A DNA stretch of 64,000 nucleotides from Sarcophilus harrisii. Lineage: Eukaryota; Chordata; Mammalia; Dasyuromorphia; Dasyuridae. The DNA lies in contig NC_045432.1 in assembly GCF_902635505.1 (NCBI RefSeq), positions 72,175,823 through 72,239,822 of the forward strand, in the 5' to 3' direction. A model generated the notes under the pieces. That model worked only from the letters and a program-made list of their open reading frames with translations, was not told the origin of the DNA and searched no databases. Of the stretch, positions 20,174 to 32,654 are shown piece by piece; position 1 is the first letter of the stretch, and each line of letters starts with the position of its first letter. A program made the position numbers and the translations under genes.

Positions 20174-23100
20174 GATGTAAAGAATGCTCATTATGATTCT
20201 GCTCTCAGTAAACCATAATTAGCCTTTGTGAGTGACAGCTCCCAACTGGAAGCCTTTAGCAAATGGGCAGCTAGGTGGCAGCCTGGATACACTGCTGGGC
20301 TTTGCCAGGATGGCCTGAGCTTAAGTGCTAGCCAAGTGGATTGACTTTACACAGTCTCAGTGTCCTCCTATGTAAAATGACCATAAGAAGGGCACCTACT
20401 GCTTCCTGATCGGTTTTAGAATCCTCTGGAAAGTGCTCTGCAAAACACTGGGTGAGTTAGTTGAGGAAGGGACATGGTCAGACCTGTTTTTAGAGGACTG
20501 ATATGACATATTCACATAGCAGCTGTGTAGAGGTTGGATTGGAGAAGGGAGAGATGGAAAGCAGGGAGACCAATTAGGCAATTGAGGGGGCAAAGGCCTG
20601 AATTAGGGTGGTGGGGAGAAGACTGGTGTGGAATTCATAATTCTCAGCCACCAGCTCTAAAGTCAGTAAGGGACAGAGAAGAATTACAGATGACTCAGAA
20701 GGGCCAAAGATGGTGGTACCCTTAATGGAAGAAGGGAGCTTGGAGGAGGGCAGGTGTGTGGGGAGTGAAGGACAATCCATTCTGTTTTGGGCCCATTTAG
20801 CGTTTGCTGGTAAGCACTTAACAACAGTTCTCCCTCTCTAAAAAGAAAAGATACCCAGGACACAGTTTTTCAGTTGAATCTGTGTTCTTAACATTCTTTC
20901 CATCTCTTTCATGAGTCTAGACAATAAGTGAGACAATAAATCATGACCCGATTTGTGACATTTCCAATATAGGAGCCACAAATGCTCTTTCTGAAATCAC
21001 ACCACTGGGCGTGCTGCAGCCAAAGTGTCTCTAGGGCCTCTGGGGGGGGGGGGGAGATGTCCAGCAGACAGTTGGCCACGTGGGGCTGGAGGCCTAGAAG
21101 GACGAAATATCCTGCCCATGGAAATCAAAATTGGATATAACTATGGAGACTGAATATGGATCAAAATATACTATTTTCACTTTTTTTCCTTCTGTTTTTT
21201 TCTTCCTTGTTTTTCCCTTTTTTATTTTGATTTTTCTCTCCCAACATAACTCATATGGAAATATGCAAAAAATGAATGTACATATATAACCTAAAAAAAG
21301 AGAATATTTGTAAAAAGAAAAGAAATGATGAGCAAGACGCTCTCAGAAAAACCTGGAAAGTCTTCCGTGAGCACCTTAAAAATTAAATGCACTGTATACA
21401 AAGTAATAACAATGTTATGGGATGATCAGCTACAAATGACTGCTGTTCTTAGCAGTACAATGATCCAAATTAATCTGAAGGATTTATGATTTTAAACTTC
21501 TATCCATACCCAGAGAAAGAACTAATTGTGTCTCAATACAGATTGACACATATTTTTTAAAAAAACTTTTTCTTGATGATTTTGTCGGGGGAGAAATGTA
21601 TGTTTTCTTTTGCAACGTGACTTTATGGAAATGTTTTGCATAACTTCACAAGTTCCTTCTCAATGGGAGCGGGATAAGGGGGAGGGAAGGGAGAGAATCT
21701 GAAACTCAAAATTTTCTTGTTTTTTTTAAACATGGTGAAAATATCTGTAAATCCAATATAGGCATATGTATTTATACAATTATCTTGCTGCACGAGAAGA
21801 ATCAGATCAAAAAGGGAAAAAAATGAGAAAGAAATTAAACTTCAAGCATCCTGTTGATCGTTTCTTACAGAGAAATACTATTCTATAACATTCATATATC
21901 ATAACTTGTTCAGCCATTCCCCAACTGATGGGCATCCATTCAGTTTCCGGTTTCTTGCACAAAGGGCTGCCACAAACATTTTTGCACATACAGGCCCCTT
22001 TCCCTGCTTTAAGACCTCTTTGAGATATAAGCCCAGTAGAAACACTGCTGGATCAAAGGGTATGCACAGTTTGATAACCTTTTGAGCATAGTGGAACTCA
22101 AAGTTTTAAAAACAAATGTTTGAGGGCAGCTAGGTGGCACAGTGGATAGAGCACCATCCTTGAAGTTCAAATCTGGTCTCAGACATTTAACACTTCTTAG
22201 CTGTGTGACCCTGGGCAACTCACTCAACCCCAATCACCTCGGGGTGGGGCGGGGAACAGATGTTTAAAAAATTGTTTTACATGCAACTGGGAAAAACAAG
22301 ATATTTTTTTTAAAAAAGAAAAAAAAAGAAAACAATTTCTTAAAAAATGCAATTGACTAAATTGGGAAAAACCTATTGAAGAAAACAACTCTTTAAAAAG
22401 TAGAAATGACCAAATAGAAAAGGAAATACAAAAACTAATTAAAGAAAATAATTCATTAAAAATTATAATTAATATGGTATATGAATGTTATGGAATATTA
22501 TTGTTCTATAATCAATGACCAGCAGGATGAATACAGAGAGGCTTGGAGAGACATACATGAACTTCTGCTGAGTGAAATGAGCAGAACCAGAAGATCATTA
22601 TGCACTTCAACAACAATACTATATGATGATCAATTCTGATGGGCGTGGCCCTCTTCAACAATGAGAGGATCCAAAAGAACTCTGGGAAATGAGTATGGAC
22701 CACAACCCAACATTTCCACTGTTTTTGCTATTGTTTGCTTGAATTTTTTTCTTCTCAGGTTATTTTTATCTTCTTTCTAAATCTGATCTTTCTTGTGCAA
22801 CAAGATAACTACAAATATGTACAAATATATTATATTTAACATATTTAACATGTATGGGACCACCTGCCACCTAGGGGAGGAGGTGGAAGGAAGGAGGGGA
22901 AAAGCTGAAACAGAAGTTTTTGCAAGGGTCAATGTTGAAAAATTACCCATGCATGTGTTTTGTATATAAAAAGCTATAATAAAAAAAATTAAATGGCAAA
23001 AAAACTAGAATTGAGTAAGTGGAAGCGAATGACTTTATGAGACATCAAGAATCAGTCAAACAAACTCAAAAGAATCAAAAAGAAAATGTAAAATACCTCA

Positions 23101-24677
23101 CTAAAAAAACAAATAAAAGAAAAAGAATTGCACATATTTAGCCTATATTGGATTGCTTGTTATCTGAGGGAGGGAGGGGAGAAGAGGGAGGAATTTTTGC
23201 CACATAGGGTTTTGCAGGGATGAATCTTGAAAACTGTCTCTGCATGTATTTTGAAAAACAAAAAGCTATTATTAAAAAAAAAAAAAAACTGACCCGGAAA
23301 GTAGATCCGGGAGAGAGAATGTAAGAATTATTGGACTACCTGAAAACCATGATCAAAAAAAAAAGGATCTGGATAACATTTTTCAAGAAATTATCTGGGA
23401 TAATTGCCCTAACATCCCAGAAACAGAGGGTAAGATAGTAATTGAAAAAATCCACTGATCACTTCCTGAAAGACATTACAAAATGGAAATTCTAAGGAAT
23501 ACTGTACTCAAATTCTGGATCAGGTCAAGGAGAAAATATTGCAAGCAGCCAGAAAGAAACACTTCAAATATCAAGGAGCCACAGTCAGGATTACACAGAA
23601 CTTAGCAGCTGCTACATTAAAGGATCATAGGGCCTAGAATATGGTATTCTGGTAGACAAAGGAGCTTGGATTATAACCAAGAATCAATTATCCAATAAAA
23701 GTGAGTATAATCTTTTAGGGGGAAAGGTGGATATTCAATGAAATGACTTTCAAACTTTCTTTTTGAAAAGACCATAGCTGAAAAGAAAATTCAATTTTCA
23801 AATATAAAACACAAGAGAATCATAAAAAGGTTAATAGGAAAGAAAAAAGAAAGCATGTTACTCAATAAGGTTAAACTGTTTACATCCCTACATGGAAATA
23901 TGATACTTGTAACTCTTAAAAATCAAATTTCTTTTAGGGAAGTTTGGTAGGAGTATATATAGACAGTCTGGGTACAAGTTGACTTTGATATAATGATTTT
24001 TAAAAATAAGAGGTGAAGAAAAAGATTGTAGTTGGAGAAGAGGAAAGGGGGGGCGGCAACAGAACAGGATAATTTATATCACAGGAAGAGGGGTAAAAGG
24101 CCTATTATAAGAGAGGAAAAGAAGGGAGGAGTGATCATTGTTTGAACTTTTATCTCATTAGATTTGGTTCAAAAAGAGAATAGCAAACACACCCAATTGG
24201 GTATAGAAATTTATCTTATCCTATAGAAAAGTAGGAGGGGATAGGGGAAAGAAAGGGGGGCTGCTGATGATAGAAGGGACGAATGCCTGAGAGAAGTGGT
24301 GGTCAGAAGCAAAACACTGTTGAGGAGGGCCAGGGAAAAAGGAGAGGGAAAAGTATAAATGGGGTTGGGTAGGGGGATAGGATGGAGGGAAATAGACAGT
24401 AATCATAACTATGGGTCTGAATGTGATGAAATCTTCCATAAAACAGAAGCAGGTAGCAGACTCGATTAAAAACCAGAATTCTACAATATACTGTTTACAA
24501 GAAAACATATTTGAAACAGTGAGATACAAGCAGAGTACTGGTAAAAGTAAAAGTAAAAAATAAAAGCAGGGGTAGTAAACCTGATCTTAGAAAAAAAAAA
24601 AGTAAAAACAGATCTAACTAAAGATATAAGGTATGAAACTACATCTTGCTAAAAGGTACCACAGACAATGAAGTAAT
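20174..24677 (+). repeat. Right copy (B) of the segment that flanks the array
   Basis: 20,174-21,133 matches 4,316-5,272, and 21,134-24,677 matches 9,285-13,118. Relative to the left copy it lacks about 4.0 kb (5,273-9,284, which includes the palindrome), about 260 bp near 21,846 and about 50 bp near 22,672. It has a G run near 21,042-21,054. The left edge abuts satellite at 'AACACCTT', and the right edge continues into the L1 that the left copy lost. Confidence 0.9.
22124..22240 (+). mobile_element. tRNA-derived SINE (duplicate of the one at 10.5 kb)
   Basis: 'GGGCAGCTAGGTGGCACAG' to 'GTGTGACCCTGGGCAAC', in the same L1 context. Confidence 0.9.
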
Positions 24678-27600
24678 AGCAATACTAAACATATATGCAC
24701 CAAAGTTGCACAGTATTCAAATTCTTAGAGAAGATGTTAAATGAATTATGGGAAGAAAAACGCATCAAAATTATACTAGTGGGGAACCTCAACCTTCCCC
24801 TCTAAGAACTAGATAATTCTAAACAAAAAATAAACAAGAAAGAAGTTAAGGAAGTGAATAGAATTTTAGAAAAGTTAGATATGACAGACCTCTGGAAAAA
24901 ACTGAATGGGGATAGAAAGGAATATACCTTTTTTCTCAGCAGTACATGCATCTATACAAAAATTGACCATTCATTAAAGCATAAAAACCTCACCTCACAA
25001 TCAAATGTAGAGAGTCAGAAATATGAAATGCATCTTTTTCAGATCACAACTCAATAAAAATTACATGTATGAAGGCCACAAAAAGATAGATTAAAAATGA
25101 ATTGGAAACAAAATAATCTAATCCTAAAGAATAAGTGGTCAAACAACAAATCACAGAACCAATCAATAATTTCATCAAAGAGAATGACAGTAATGAGACA
25201 CTATTCCAAAATTTATGGGATGCAGCCAAAGAAGTACTTATGGGAAAATTTATGACTCTAAATGCTTACATGAATAAAATAGAGAAAGAACATATCAATG
25301 ACTTGGACATGTAACTAAAAAAATCTAGAAAAAGAACAAATTAAAAATCCCCAATTAAATGCCAAATTAGAAATTCTAAAACTCAAGGGAGAGATTAATA
25401 AAATTAAAAATAAGAAAATTGTTGAACTAATAAATAAAACTAAAAGCTTGTTTTATGAAAAAAATAGGTAAACCTTTGTTTACTTTGATTTTTAAAAGAA
25501 AGAAGAAAACTACCAGTATCAAAAAATGAAGAGTGAATTCGCCACCAATAAAGAGTAAATTCAAGCACTATTTAGGACCTATTTTGCCCAGCTTTATGCC
25601 AATAAATATGACAATCTAAGTGAAATAAAGGAATATTTACAAAAAATATAAATTGCCCAGATTAACAGAAGATGAAATAAGATAATTAAATAAGCCTATT
25701 TTAGAAAAAGCAGTTGAACAAGCTATCAGTGAACTCCCTAAGAAAAAATCTTTAGGGCCAGATGGATTTACAAGTGAATTCTACCAAATCTTTAAAGAAC
25801 AATTAATTCCAGTCCTATATAAACTATTTGGAAAAATAGCCAAAGAAAAAGTCCTACCAGATTCTTTTTATGACAGAGATAGCACTGATACTTAAACTAG
25901 GAAGAGCCAAAACAGAGAAAAGAAATGATAGCTCAGTTTCCCTAATGAATATTGATGCAAAAATTTTAAATGAAATATTAGCAAGGCAATTACAGCAATT
26001 TATCATGAAGATAATACACTATGACCAGCTGTAATTTTTATCCCAGGAATGCAAAACTAGTTCAATGTTGGGCATAATTGACCAAATCAACAAAAACTTA
26101 ACATAAATCATATGATTATCTCAATAGATGAAGAAAAAGTTTTAACAATAAGAGAAGAAAAAGAAATTAAAGGAATTAGAATAGGCAATGAGGAAATGAA
26201 ACTATCACTCTTTGAAGACGATATAATGTTATACTTAGAGAATCCTAATGAACTAAAAAACTACTTAAAACAATTAACAACTTTAGCAAAGTTGTAGGAT
26301 GTAAAATAAATTCACATAAATCATCAGTATTTTTATGTGTCCTTAACAAATCCCAGCAGCAAGAAACAGAAGGAGAAATTCCATTTAAAATAACTGTAAA
26401 CCATGGGAACTATCTGGGAGTCAAAACAAACCCAGGAACTCTAGAAACACAATTACAAAACACTTTTCACATAAGTAAAAGTCTAAACAAGTGGGAAAAT
26501 ATCAATTGCTCATGGGTACGCTAAGCTAATATAATAAACATGACATCTCTACCTTAATTAATTTACTTATTCAGTGCCATATCACTCAAACTACCAAAAA
26601 TGTATTTTATAGAACTAGAAAAAATAATAACAAAATTCATCTGGGAGAACAAAAGGTCAAAAATATCAAGGGAGCTAATGAAAAAATGCAAAAGAAGGTG
26701 GCCTAGCCAGACCAGGTCTAAAACTATATTGTAAAACAGCAATCATCAGAACTATTTGGAACTGGCTAAGAAATCAAGTGGTGAATGAGGAATAAATTAG
26801 ATAGACAAGACAGAAATCTACTGTTTGATAAACCCAAAGACTCTTTGATCCAGTGTCACTACTAGCTCTGTATCCCAAAGACATCATAAAAAACAGAAAG
26901 TATCCACATGTACAAAAATATGTACAGCAGCTCTTTTTGTGATGGCAAAGAACTGAAAATTAAGGCGATGCCCATCAATTGGGAATTGGCCGAACAATCT
27001 GTGGGATATGAATGTAATAAAATCCTACTGTGCTATAAGAAATGATGAGCAGGTGGATTTGAAAAAAAAAATCTGGACTTATACACGAATTGATACTGTG
27101 AGGTGAGCAGAAGCCGGAGAACACTGTACACAGTAACAGAAATACTGTGCAGTGATCAACTATGAGACACCTAGCTCTTCTCAGCAATACAATGATCCAA
27201 GGCAATTCCAAAAAACTCATGATAGAAAATGCCATCCACACCCAGAGAAAGAACTATGGAGCCTGAATGCAAATCAAAACATATTTTTCACTTTTTCACT
27301 TTTTTTTCACTTTTTTATTTGTTTTTGTTTTTGTTGTTGTCATTTTTTCTTTCTTGTAGCTTTCCCTTTTGTTCTGATTCTTCTTTCTCAACATGACTAA
27401 TGTGGAAATATGTTTTATTATGATTGTACATGGAGGGGGGAAAGGAAGGAAGGAAGGAGAAAAACTCTTGGGGAAAAGGGAGAGGAAGGAGGGAAAGAGA
27501 AAATTTTGGAACTCAACATTTTACAAAAGTGAATGCTGCCTGGATTCAGGAAGACCTGAGTTCAAATCAGGCCTCGGACACTTGACACTTATTATCTGTG

Positions 27601-27690
27601 TGACCCTGGGCAAGTCACTCAACCCTGATTTCCTTGCCAGAAAAAAAGTGAATGTTTTAAATTATGTTTACATGTGATTGAAAAATAAAA
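22990..27690 (+). mobile_element. Decayed L1 with ORF1, ORF2 and 3' UTR regions
   Basis: ORF1-like sequence runs from about 22,990 and is interrupted at 23,126-23,289 by an L1 tail. It is followed by the inter-ORF region and an ORF2 endonuclease region (24,680-25,300; the frame RILEKLDMTDLWKK.. at 24,854 is part of it). The reverse-transcriptase region (25,300-26,830) contains FEDDIMLYLENP at about 26,211, where active L1s have FADD; the catalytic DD is kept. A deletion near 26,840 removes most of the ORF2 C-terminus. The 3' UTR follows to about 27,690. Numerous stops show it is dead. Confidence 0.85.
27535..27641 (+). mobile_element. 5'-truncated tRNA SINE in the L1 tail, with target-site duplication
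   Basis: 'GGAAGACCTGAGTTCAAATC', 'GTGTGACCCTGGGCAAGTC'. AAAAGTGAATG occurs on both sides. Confidence 0.8.
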
Positions 27691-27904
27691 TAAAATACTA
27701 TTAAATGGGAGGGAGCCTTTGATTGATTGATTCTGGTCTTTGGACCTCATTCACACCTAGTCTTTACTTTTGCCAGAATGACCGAATCAAGAAGTCTGGA
27801 GTCTGTAATTATTAAAATAGGGGTATGAGATACCTCCTTTACACTGGTATTTAATCATGTAGATATATTCCATTCCCTTCTTAGTAGTAAAGACTTTTAG
27901 ATTA

Positions 27905-28085
27905 GATATTTCTTAATTGTGTGATGCTGGTTAAGCCATTTAGCCCTAGTTGCCTTAGTTTCCTTATTTGTAAAATGAGCTGGAGAGAAAAAAGCAAAGC
28001 GCTCCAATATCTTTGCCAAGAAAACTCCAAATGGAATCTCAAAGAGTCAGACTGAAATGACTGAGCAATGTAGTACAAACACCTC
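27905..28085 (+). mobile_element. Marsupial SINE (body ending in GAGTCAGACTGAAATGACTG)
   Basis: 'TTGTAAAATGAGCTGGAG', 'CAATATCTTTGCCAAGAAAAC', 'AAAGAGTCAGACTG' and 'AAATGACTGAGC'. Same family as 7,248-7,456 and 55,385-55,590. Confidence 0.75.
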
Positions 28086-28184
28086 AAAATCCCCGTTGGT
28101 TGCTGAGGTCCCAATCTGTCAAAGACCTCTGCTCTCTTTTAAAAAGTGAAATGGGGGAGATTGAAAAACTATTCTACCTCAGTA

Positions 28185-28265
28185 GATGCTGAGTCCCCTC
28201 TCACTGGAGATCTTCAAGCAGAGGCTGAATGGTCTTTGGGGGCCCAAGCCCCCTTCTATTTCTTG
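28185..28265 (+). mobile_element. CR1/L3 LINE 3' fragment
   Basis: 'CTCTCACTGGAGATCTTCAAG' followed by 'CAGAGGCTGAATGG' is the conserved 3' end of CR1/L3 elements. Confidence 0.6.
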
Positions 28266-28649
28266 TTTACGTGAGGGAACACTTTCTCTGCCTGAGATTC
28301 TTGTCCTTGATCCTGAGAGGAATACAAAGAATAATGACTTTAGACCCTAGAGTTTGCCATCCAGAAGAGGGGGGTCTTAACTTAGGGTCTATCCACTTGT
28401 TTTGAAAAAGATATTTTGGCAAATTATTTCCTTTTTGATCCTTCATATTTCATTTTATGCATTAAAATATTATTCTGCATTATTAAAAATGTAAGAAAGG
28501 GTCCATAATTATCTCCAGACTGCCAGAGGAGGGAGGCAGCAAATGCATGCATGACCAAAAAAAAAAAAAAAAAAGGTCAGGAACCCCTGCATTCAAAGCT
28601 CAATATGTTCCCTGGATTCTCAGAATTGGAACATAAAGCACCGTTCAGA

Positions 28650-29270
28650 AAATAATAACAGCCCTCGGCAATGCTTCCTGGGAAGAAGCATTAAAAGGGC
28701 TGCTTCCTGACCATTAATTTGAGCCAATTACCCTAGCCATGTATAGGCTTATGTACCTATGTCATAAAGGTAATTGGGACTTGCTTAAAAGGGAGGCAGT
28801 GGCTTTTAGAAACCAGCAAAGCAATGAAAAGGTTGTCATGACAGTGATTTGGTAAGAAGACAAACAGAAAACAGACACGGATGGTTCCAGGATAAAAGCT
28901 TTTGTAAAAGCTGGCTTGCAGGAGATGGCAAAAAAGGACAGAGCGTAGCAAACAACTAACCATCGTAAATGGCCTAATTACAGCTGCATTTATTTCTAAG
29001 CCTTAAAAAGAAAACAACTCTATAGAACATCACTATGTGCTCTCGGTGTGTCTCCAAATCTGCCAGAAAATTTCTGACATGTCTTTAAGAAAAAACGTAA
29101 TGGCCAGTTTATAATTGCATGAAAATAGCTTTAATTTTGAGAAACAAAGAGTCCTTTAGAAAGCTTGCCTTTTCTTCCTTTAAGTTCATTTTGAGTTTCA
29201 AAGGAGAGAAAAGCTGCTAATTAAAAAGATTGAAGAGAAGTTGTTTTCAGAGCCAAAGAGCAGCATTAGT
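28650..29270. promoter_or_regulatory. Candidate conserved noncoding element
   Basis: A repeat-free, AT-rich block with many homeodomain-type cores (CCATTAATTTGAGCC, GCCAATTACC, GGCCTAATTACAGCTG, GCTTTAATTTTGAG) and E-box CAGCTG. No recognisable repeat or long frame is present. This looks like a developmental enhancer, but conservation was not tested. Confidence 0.35.
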
Positions 29271-29344
29271 CCAAATTATAAAGCAGAACAAATTTATCAT
29301 TAACATTTTCTTGTTAATCTCTTGTGAGGGGTGGAAGCAAGGCC

Positions 29345-29555
29345 CTCTGGGTTCAAACACTGCTCTTTGAAACAATGGAAAGAGTGCCCGATTGGAAAAC
29401 AGAGGACCTGACTTCATATCCTAGCTCTTGACTTTGGGCAAGCTACTTAATTTTCCTGAACCTCAGTTTCCCTCCCTTGTAAAATCAGGATGATGGACTT
29501 GATGACCTGTGTTGTCCCTTCTAATTCTAAATCTATGTGTCTCTGACACCCACAA
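29345..29555 (+). mobile_element. MIR-type SINE
   Basis: 'GGAAAGAGTGCCCGATTGG', 'GACTTTGGGCAAGCTACTTAA', 'CCTCAGTTTCCCTCCCTTG', 'GGACTTGATGACC'. Confidence 0.75.
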
Positions 29556-30109
29556 CTGCACCTCATGCTCCAAGGTAGCAGCTAATCAGATTATAAATCA
29601 TCCAATTTGAGGCGATAATAGTTTAGATGTGCCCCCTCTCCCTGGAACTGTTGTATTTTAAAAGAGGGGTAGGTGGGGAAGCCCGAAGAAGCGATGTCTC
29701 TGATGACTGTCCAGTGGTAAACTTTTCTAGCAGTAGAGAGAGCTGCTGGGAGAAATCTAGGGAGAGAAGGATGGTCTTTTGAAATGCCTTAGATCTGGGG
29801 TCTTAAACTCAACTTTCCTTTCTGTCCTAGCATTACAGCACTGATCCACTCCCACTCTTGCTACCATCATCTCTGTCTCTCTTTGAACGGCCCCACTGAC
29901 AAGATGAGATATCCATTTGTACACAATACATGTGTTGGGAAACTGGAAATGTGTCATGATGGCCATCCGGAAATGCCTACAGCAAAAACTTACTCAGAAG
30001 GCCTTTATAACATGACATGTCTTCAATATCCCCCACTTCTTCCACAGGCTTCTGAGAAGTGCAGCTCAACTCTTGGGTTGAATATGTTTTCAGCCAAGTC
30101 CTTGAAAGA

Positions 30110-30425
30110 ACTGAGGGTAGTTAGCCCATAAGAGAAGGCTTATCCAACTGCCTTCAAGAATCTGGAAAAGCTCCAAGTAGAAGATGGGCTGAGCTCGTTC
30201 TGCTTAGAGCCGGAGGGGCAGATTTAGGCATGTGTGAGGAAAACTTTCTGAAACATGAAAAGGGGAAATGGGCTACCTCAGGAAATAGACTGCTCCCTCT
30301 CCTTGGAGATCACCAAGCCGAGGCTAGACAAACATTTGGGGGGTATGCTAGAGCAGATATTCCTCTGAGGTGTGGGATACATGAAATGACCACTGGCCAA
30401 GAGCCTTTTTGACTCTCAAAGTCTC
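30110..30425 (+). mobile_element. CR1/L3 LINE 3' end
   Basis: The order 'GAATCTGGAAAAGCTCC', 'GGGGCAGATTTAGGC', 'GGAAATGGGCTACCTCAGG', 'CTTGGAGATCACCAAG', 'GGTATGCTAGAGCAG' follows the CR1/L3 3' end. Confidence 0.7.
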
Positions 30426-30445
30426 TGATTCTATCTATACATATG

Positions 30446-30494
<49 letters not shown>
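30446..30494 (+). repeat. (GA)n microsatellite
   Basis: About 24 GA units. Confidence 0.98.
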
Positions 30495-30496
<2 letters not shown>

Positions 30497-30805
30497 TTTG
30501 ATAGCTAAAAAGATTTATCCAAACTTCATGTATAACAACATTTTCTAGATCTGTCTTCTCCTCAGCAGTCAGATTTTCTTGGGGAAAATGGGGAGGAATG
30601 ACAAGAAGGGGAGATAAAAGCCTTGGGAGATGAAGTATTTCAACTTTGTCTCTTTTAACCTTCATGGAAAGTTTAGGGAAGAGAACCTGAAAAGATCTCT
30701 CCAGAGTCATCAAAGGAAAGGTGTCAATGTAACACCCCAGCCAGTCAAAGCTAAAATCAGGACAGGTAGCAAAAAGATCTTCAAGTATAACCATCAATCT
30801 ATCCC

Positions 30806-30838
30806 AGATTGGGATCTGGGATCTGGGATCTGGGATTT
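30806..30838 (+). repeat. Short 9-bp tandem repeat (GGGATCTGG)
   Basis: Three to four copies of GGGATCTGG. Confidence 0.9.
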
Positions 30839-31084
30839 TTAGATCTAAGAAGAGTGAACTGGGTGGCTTGGTGGTATTCTTTTAACAATGTGTGTATACC
30901 TTGTTTCCTCTCACTCTCACCATATGAATACAGCCTTGTGGATTTTGGATGACTTCATCAATCTCAGCACTGTGATACTTTAAAAGCATGGCAGGAAGAG
31001 GTACCGATGAAGAAAGGTCTAAGCCTAGCCCAAAACTTCTTCAAATATGGGCTCTGTCTATGAGTCATATGAAAAACAGCTCCC

Positions 31085-31215
31085 ACTTAGAGTCAGCTTT
31101 GAGGCTTGCAAGGTAATTTACATAAATACACTGATTTCATTTATCCTTTTTACAACTCTGGGAGGTTGATATACTCATTACCCCCATTCGACAAATGTGA
31201 AAAAAGGCTCAGCAA
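31085..31215 (-). mobile_element. MIR SINE (antisense, partial)
   Basis: 'TTGCAAGGTAATTTACATAAATAC', 'TACAACTCTGGGAGGTTG', 'CCCCCATTCGACAAATG'. Confidence 0.7.
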
Positions 31216-31984
31216 AGCAGTAGAAATCTAAACTTTTGGGAACTTCCCATTGTCAAAAAGCTATCTCTCTGAAGGGAGGCATCAGATAATCCAGGAACCC
31301 GCCAGAATACAAAAACCTCAAAGAGAGATAACGTTTCACCCACTAAGCCTGATAACCAACTAGCATCTGGAGGAGCTGAAGGAACTCGGAGAACTGGGCC
31401 CACAAATAGTAGAGAACAGGGCCAACTTTTCTTCCCTAGAAGAAGACAGCAAGCAAACACGAGAGTTTATAGGGCAACTTGCACTCAAGAAGCTCTCCCA
31501 TATCAGATTATCAGTGATGGGGATGCACGTGAATGAACGAACACCTGAGCACTCATTAAGCATTTTCTACATGCCAGGCACTGCAGAAAGCTTGGAAGAT
31601 ACAAAAAAAGCAAACAAGACAGTCCTTCATCAAGAGCAATTTGAGAAAGTAACCCAAAGGGGGAAAGGGTGCATCCACTCAATCAATCAACCAACATTTA
31701 TTAAGCACCTACTATATGCAGAGCAGTGTACCGGTGGCAGCATGGTTTACAAAAGGCCAGAAAGTGAAATGGAACTCTGATTCTGGTCAAGATAAGCCCA
31801 GATCTCACCATTCCAGAAATAGTAGCTTCTGATAAGGGAGTAAGAATAGTAGATATGTAGGCTACATGGCTTGAAAATAATCAGGAAGTAACATGGTAGC
31901 CTGATTCAAAGGAAAGGAAGGCATTAGTCTTAGGGACTAATGGCTACTCATTTATACTTTCCTGCTTCATTTTAATCTTTTCAA

Positions 31985-32072
31985 AACTAAATTAATCTTT
32001 TAATCTTTTCAATAAAAAGAAATCTTTTAATCTTTTCAATAAAAAGAAATCTTTTAATCTTTTCAATAAAAC
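31985..32072 (+). repeat. 27-bp tandem repeat, about three copies
   Basis: The unit contains 'TTAATCTTTTCAATAAAAAG'. Copies begin at about 31,989, 32,017 and 32,044-32,055. Confidence 0.85.
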
Positions 32073-32654
32073 CTTCTGTAACCTTAAGAATTATTACTTT
32101 TCAAATGCCCTGGAGGATCTTACACTTTCCTAAATGAGGTGGCAGAAGCCTCCCTAATGACATACTTGGGCAAGACACAAGAGCTGTAGAAGACAAGAGG
32201 GCTCTTTCCAAATGTTCTCCTCTGTAATCACAGCTGGTCCCTTACTTCTACTTTCCACATGCCTAATCTTCTTTCAGAGGTTTAGGGTATTGGCATTAAC
32301 AGCATTAATGAGCAGTCCTTTCTTCAAAGAGTATGACTCTTTCTTCGATTTAGAAGAGTTCTAAAAAGAGATAACAAAACCAACAATAAAATTGTGAATA
32401 GCAAAGGAAGCTCATCTTGGAATGGAGAGGCTGGAGAAACAATGGGAGACTCTCTTCTTCCTTCAATAAATTCTAAATAGATTACTAAGGGAATCTGGGG
32501 GAAAGGAAATAATTCTAGACCTGAGTCTAAAAGTAGAAGGGAAGGGGAGAGTTGGAAACTCCTCTTGATACCAGCCCTGGTCTTCTGGGTGGAAGTTCCC
32601 CACAACCAAGCCTGTGTATTGTGCCTGCAGTTGAAGGACAGAAATCAAGCATCA

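Noticed and set aside
26112-26297. Frame with FEDDIMLYLENP, possible separate reverse-transcriptase gene
   Set aside because: It is part of the decayed L1 ORF2 in the same orientation, with stops on both sides.
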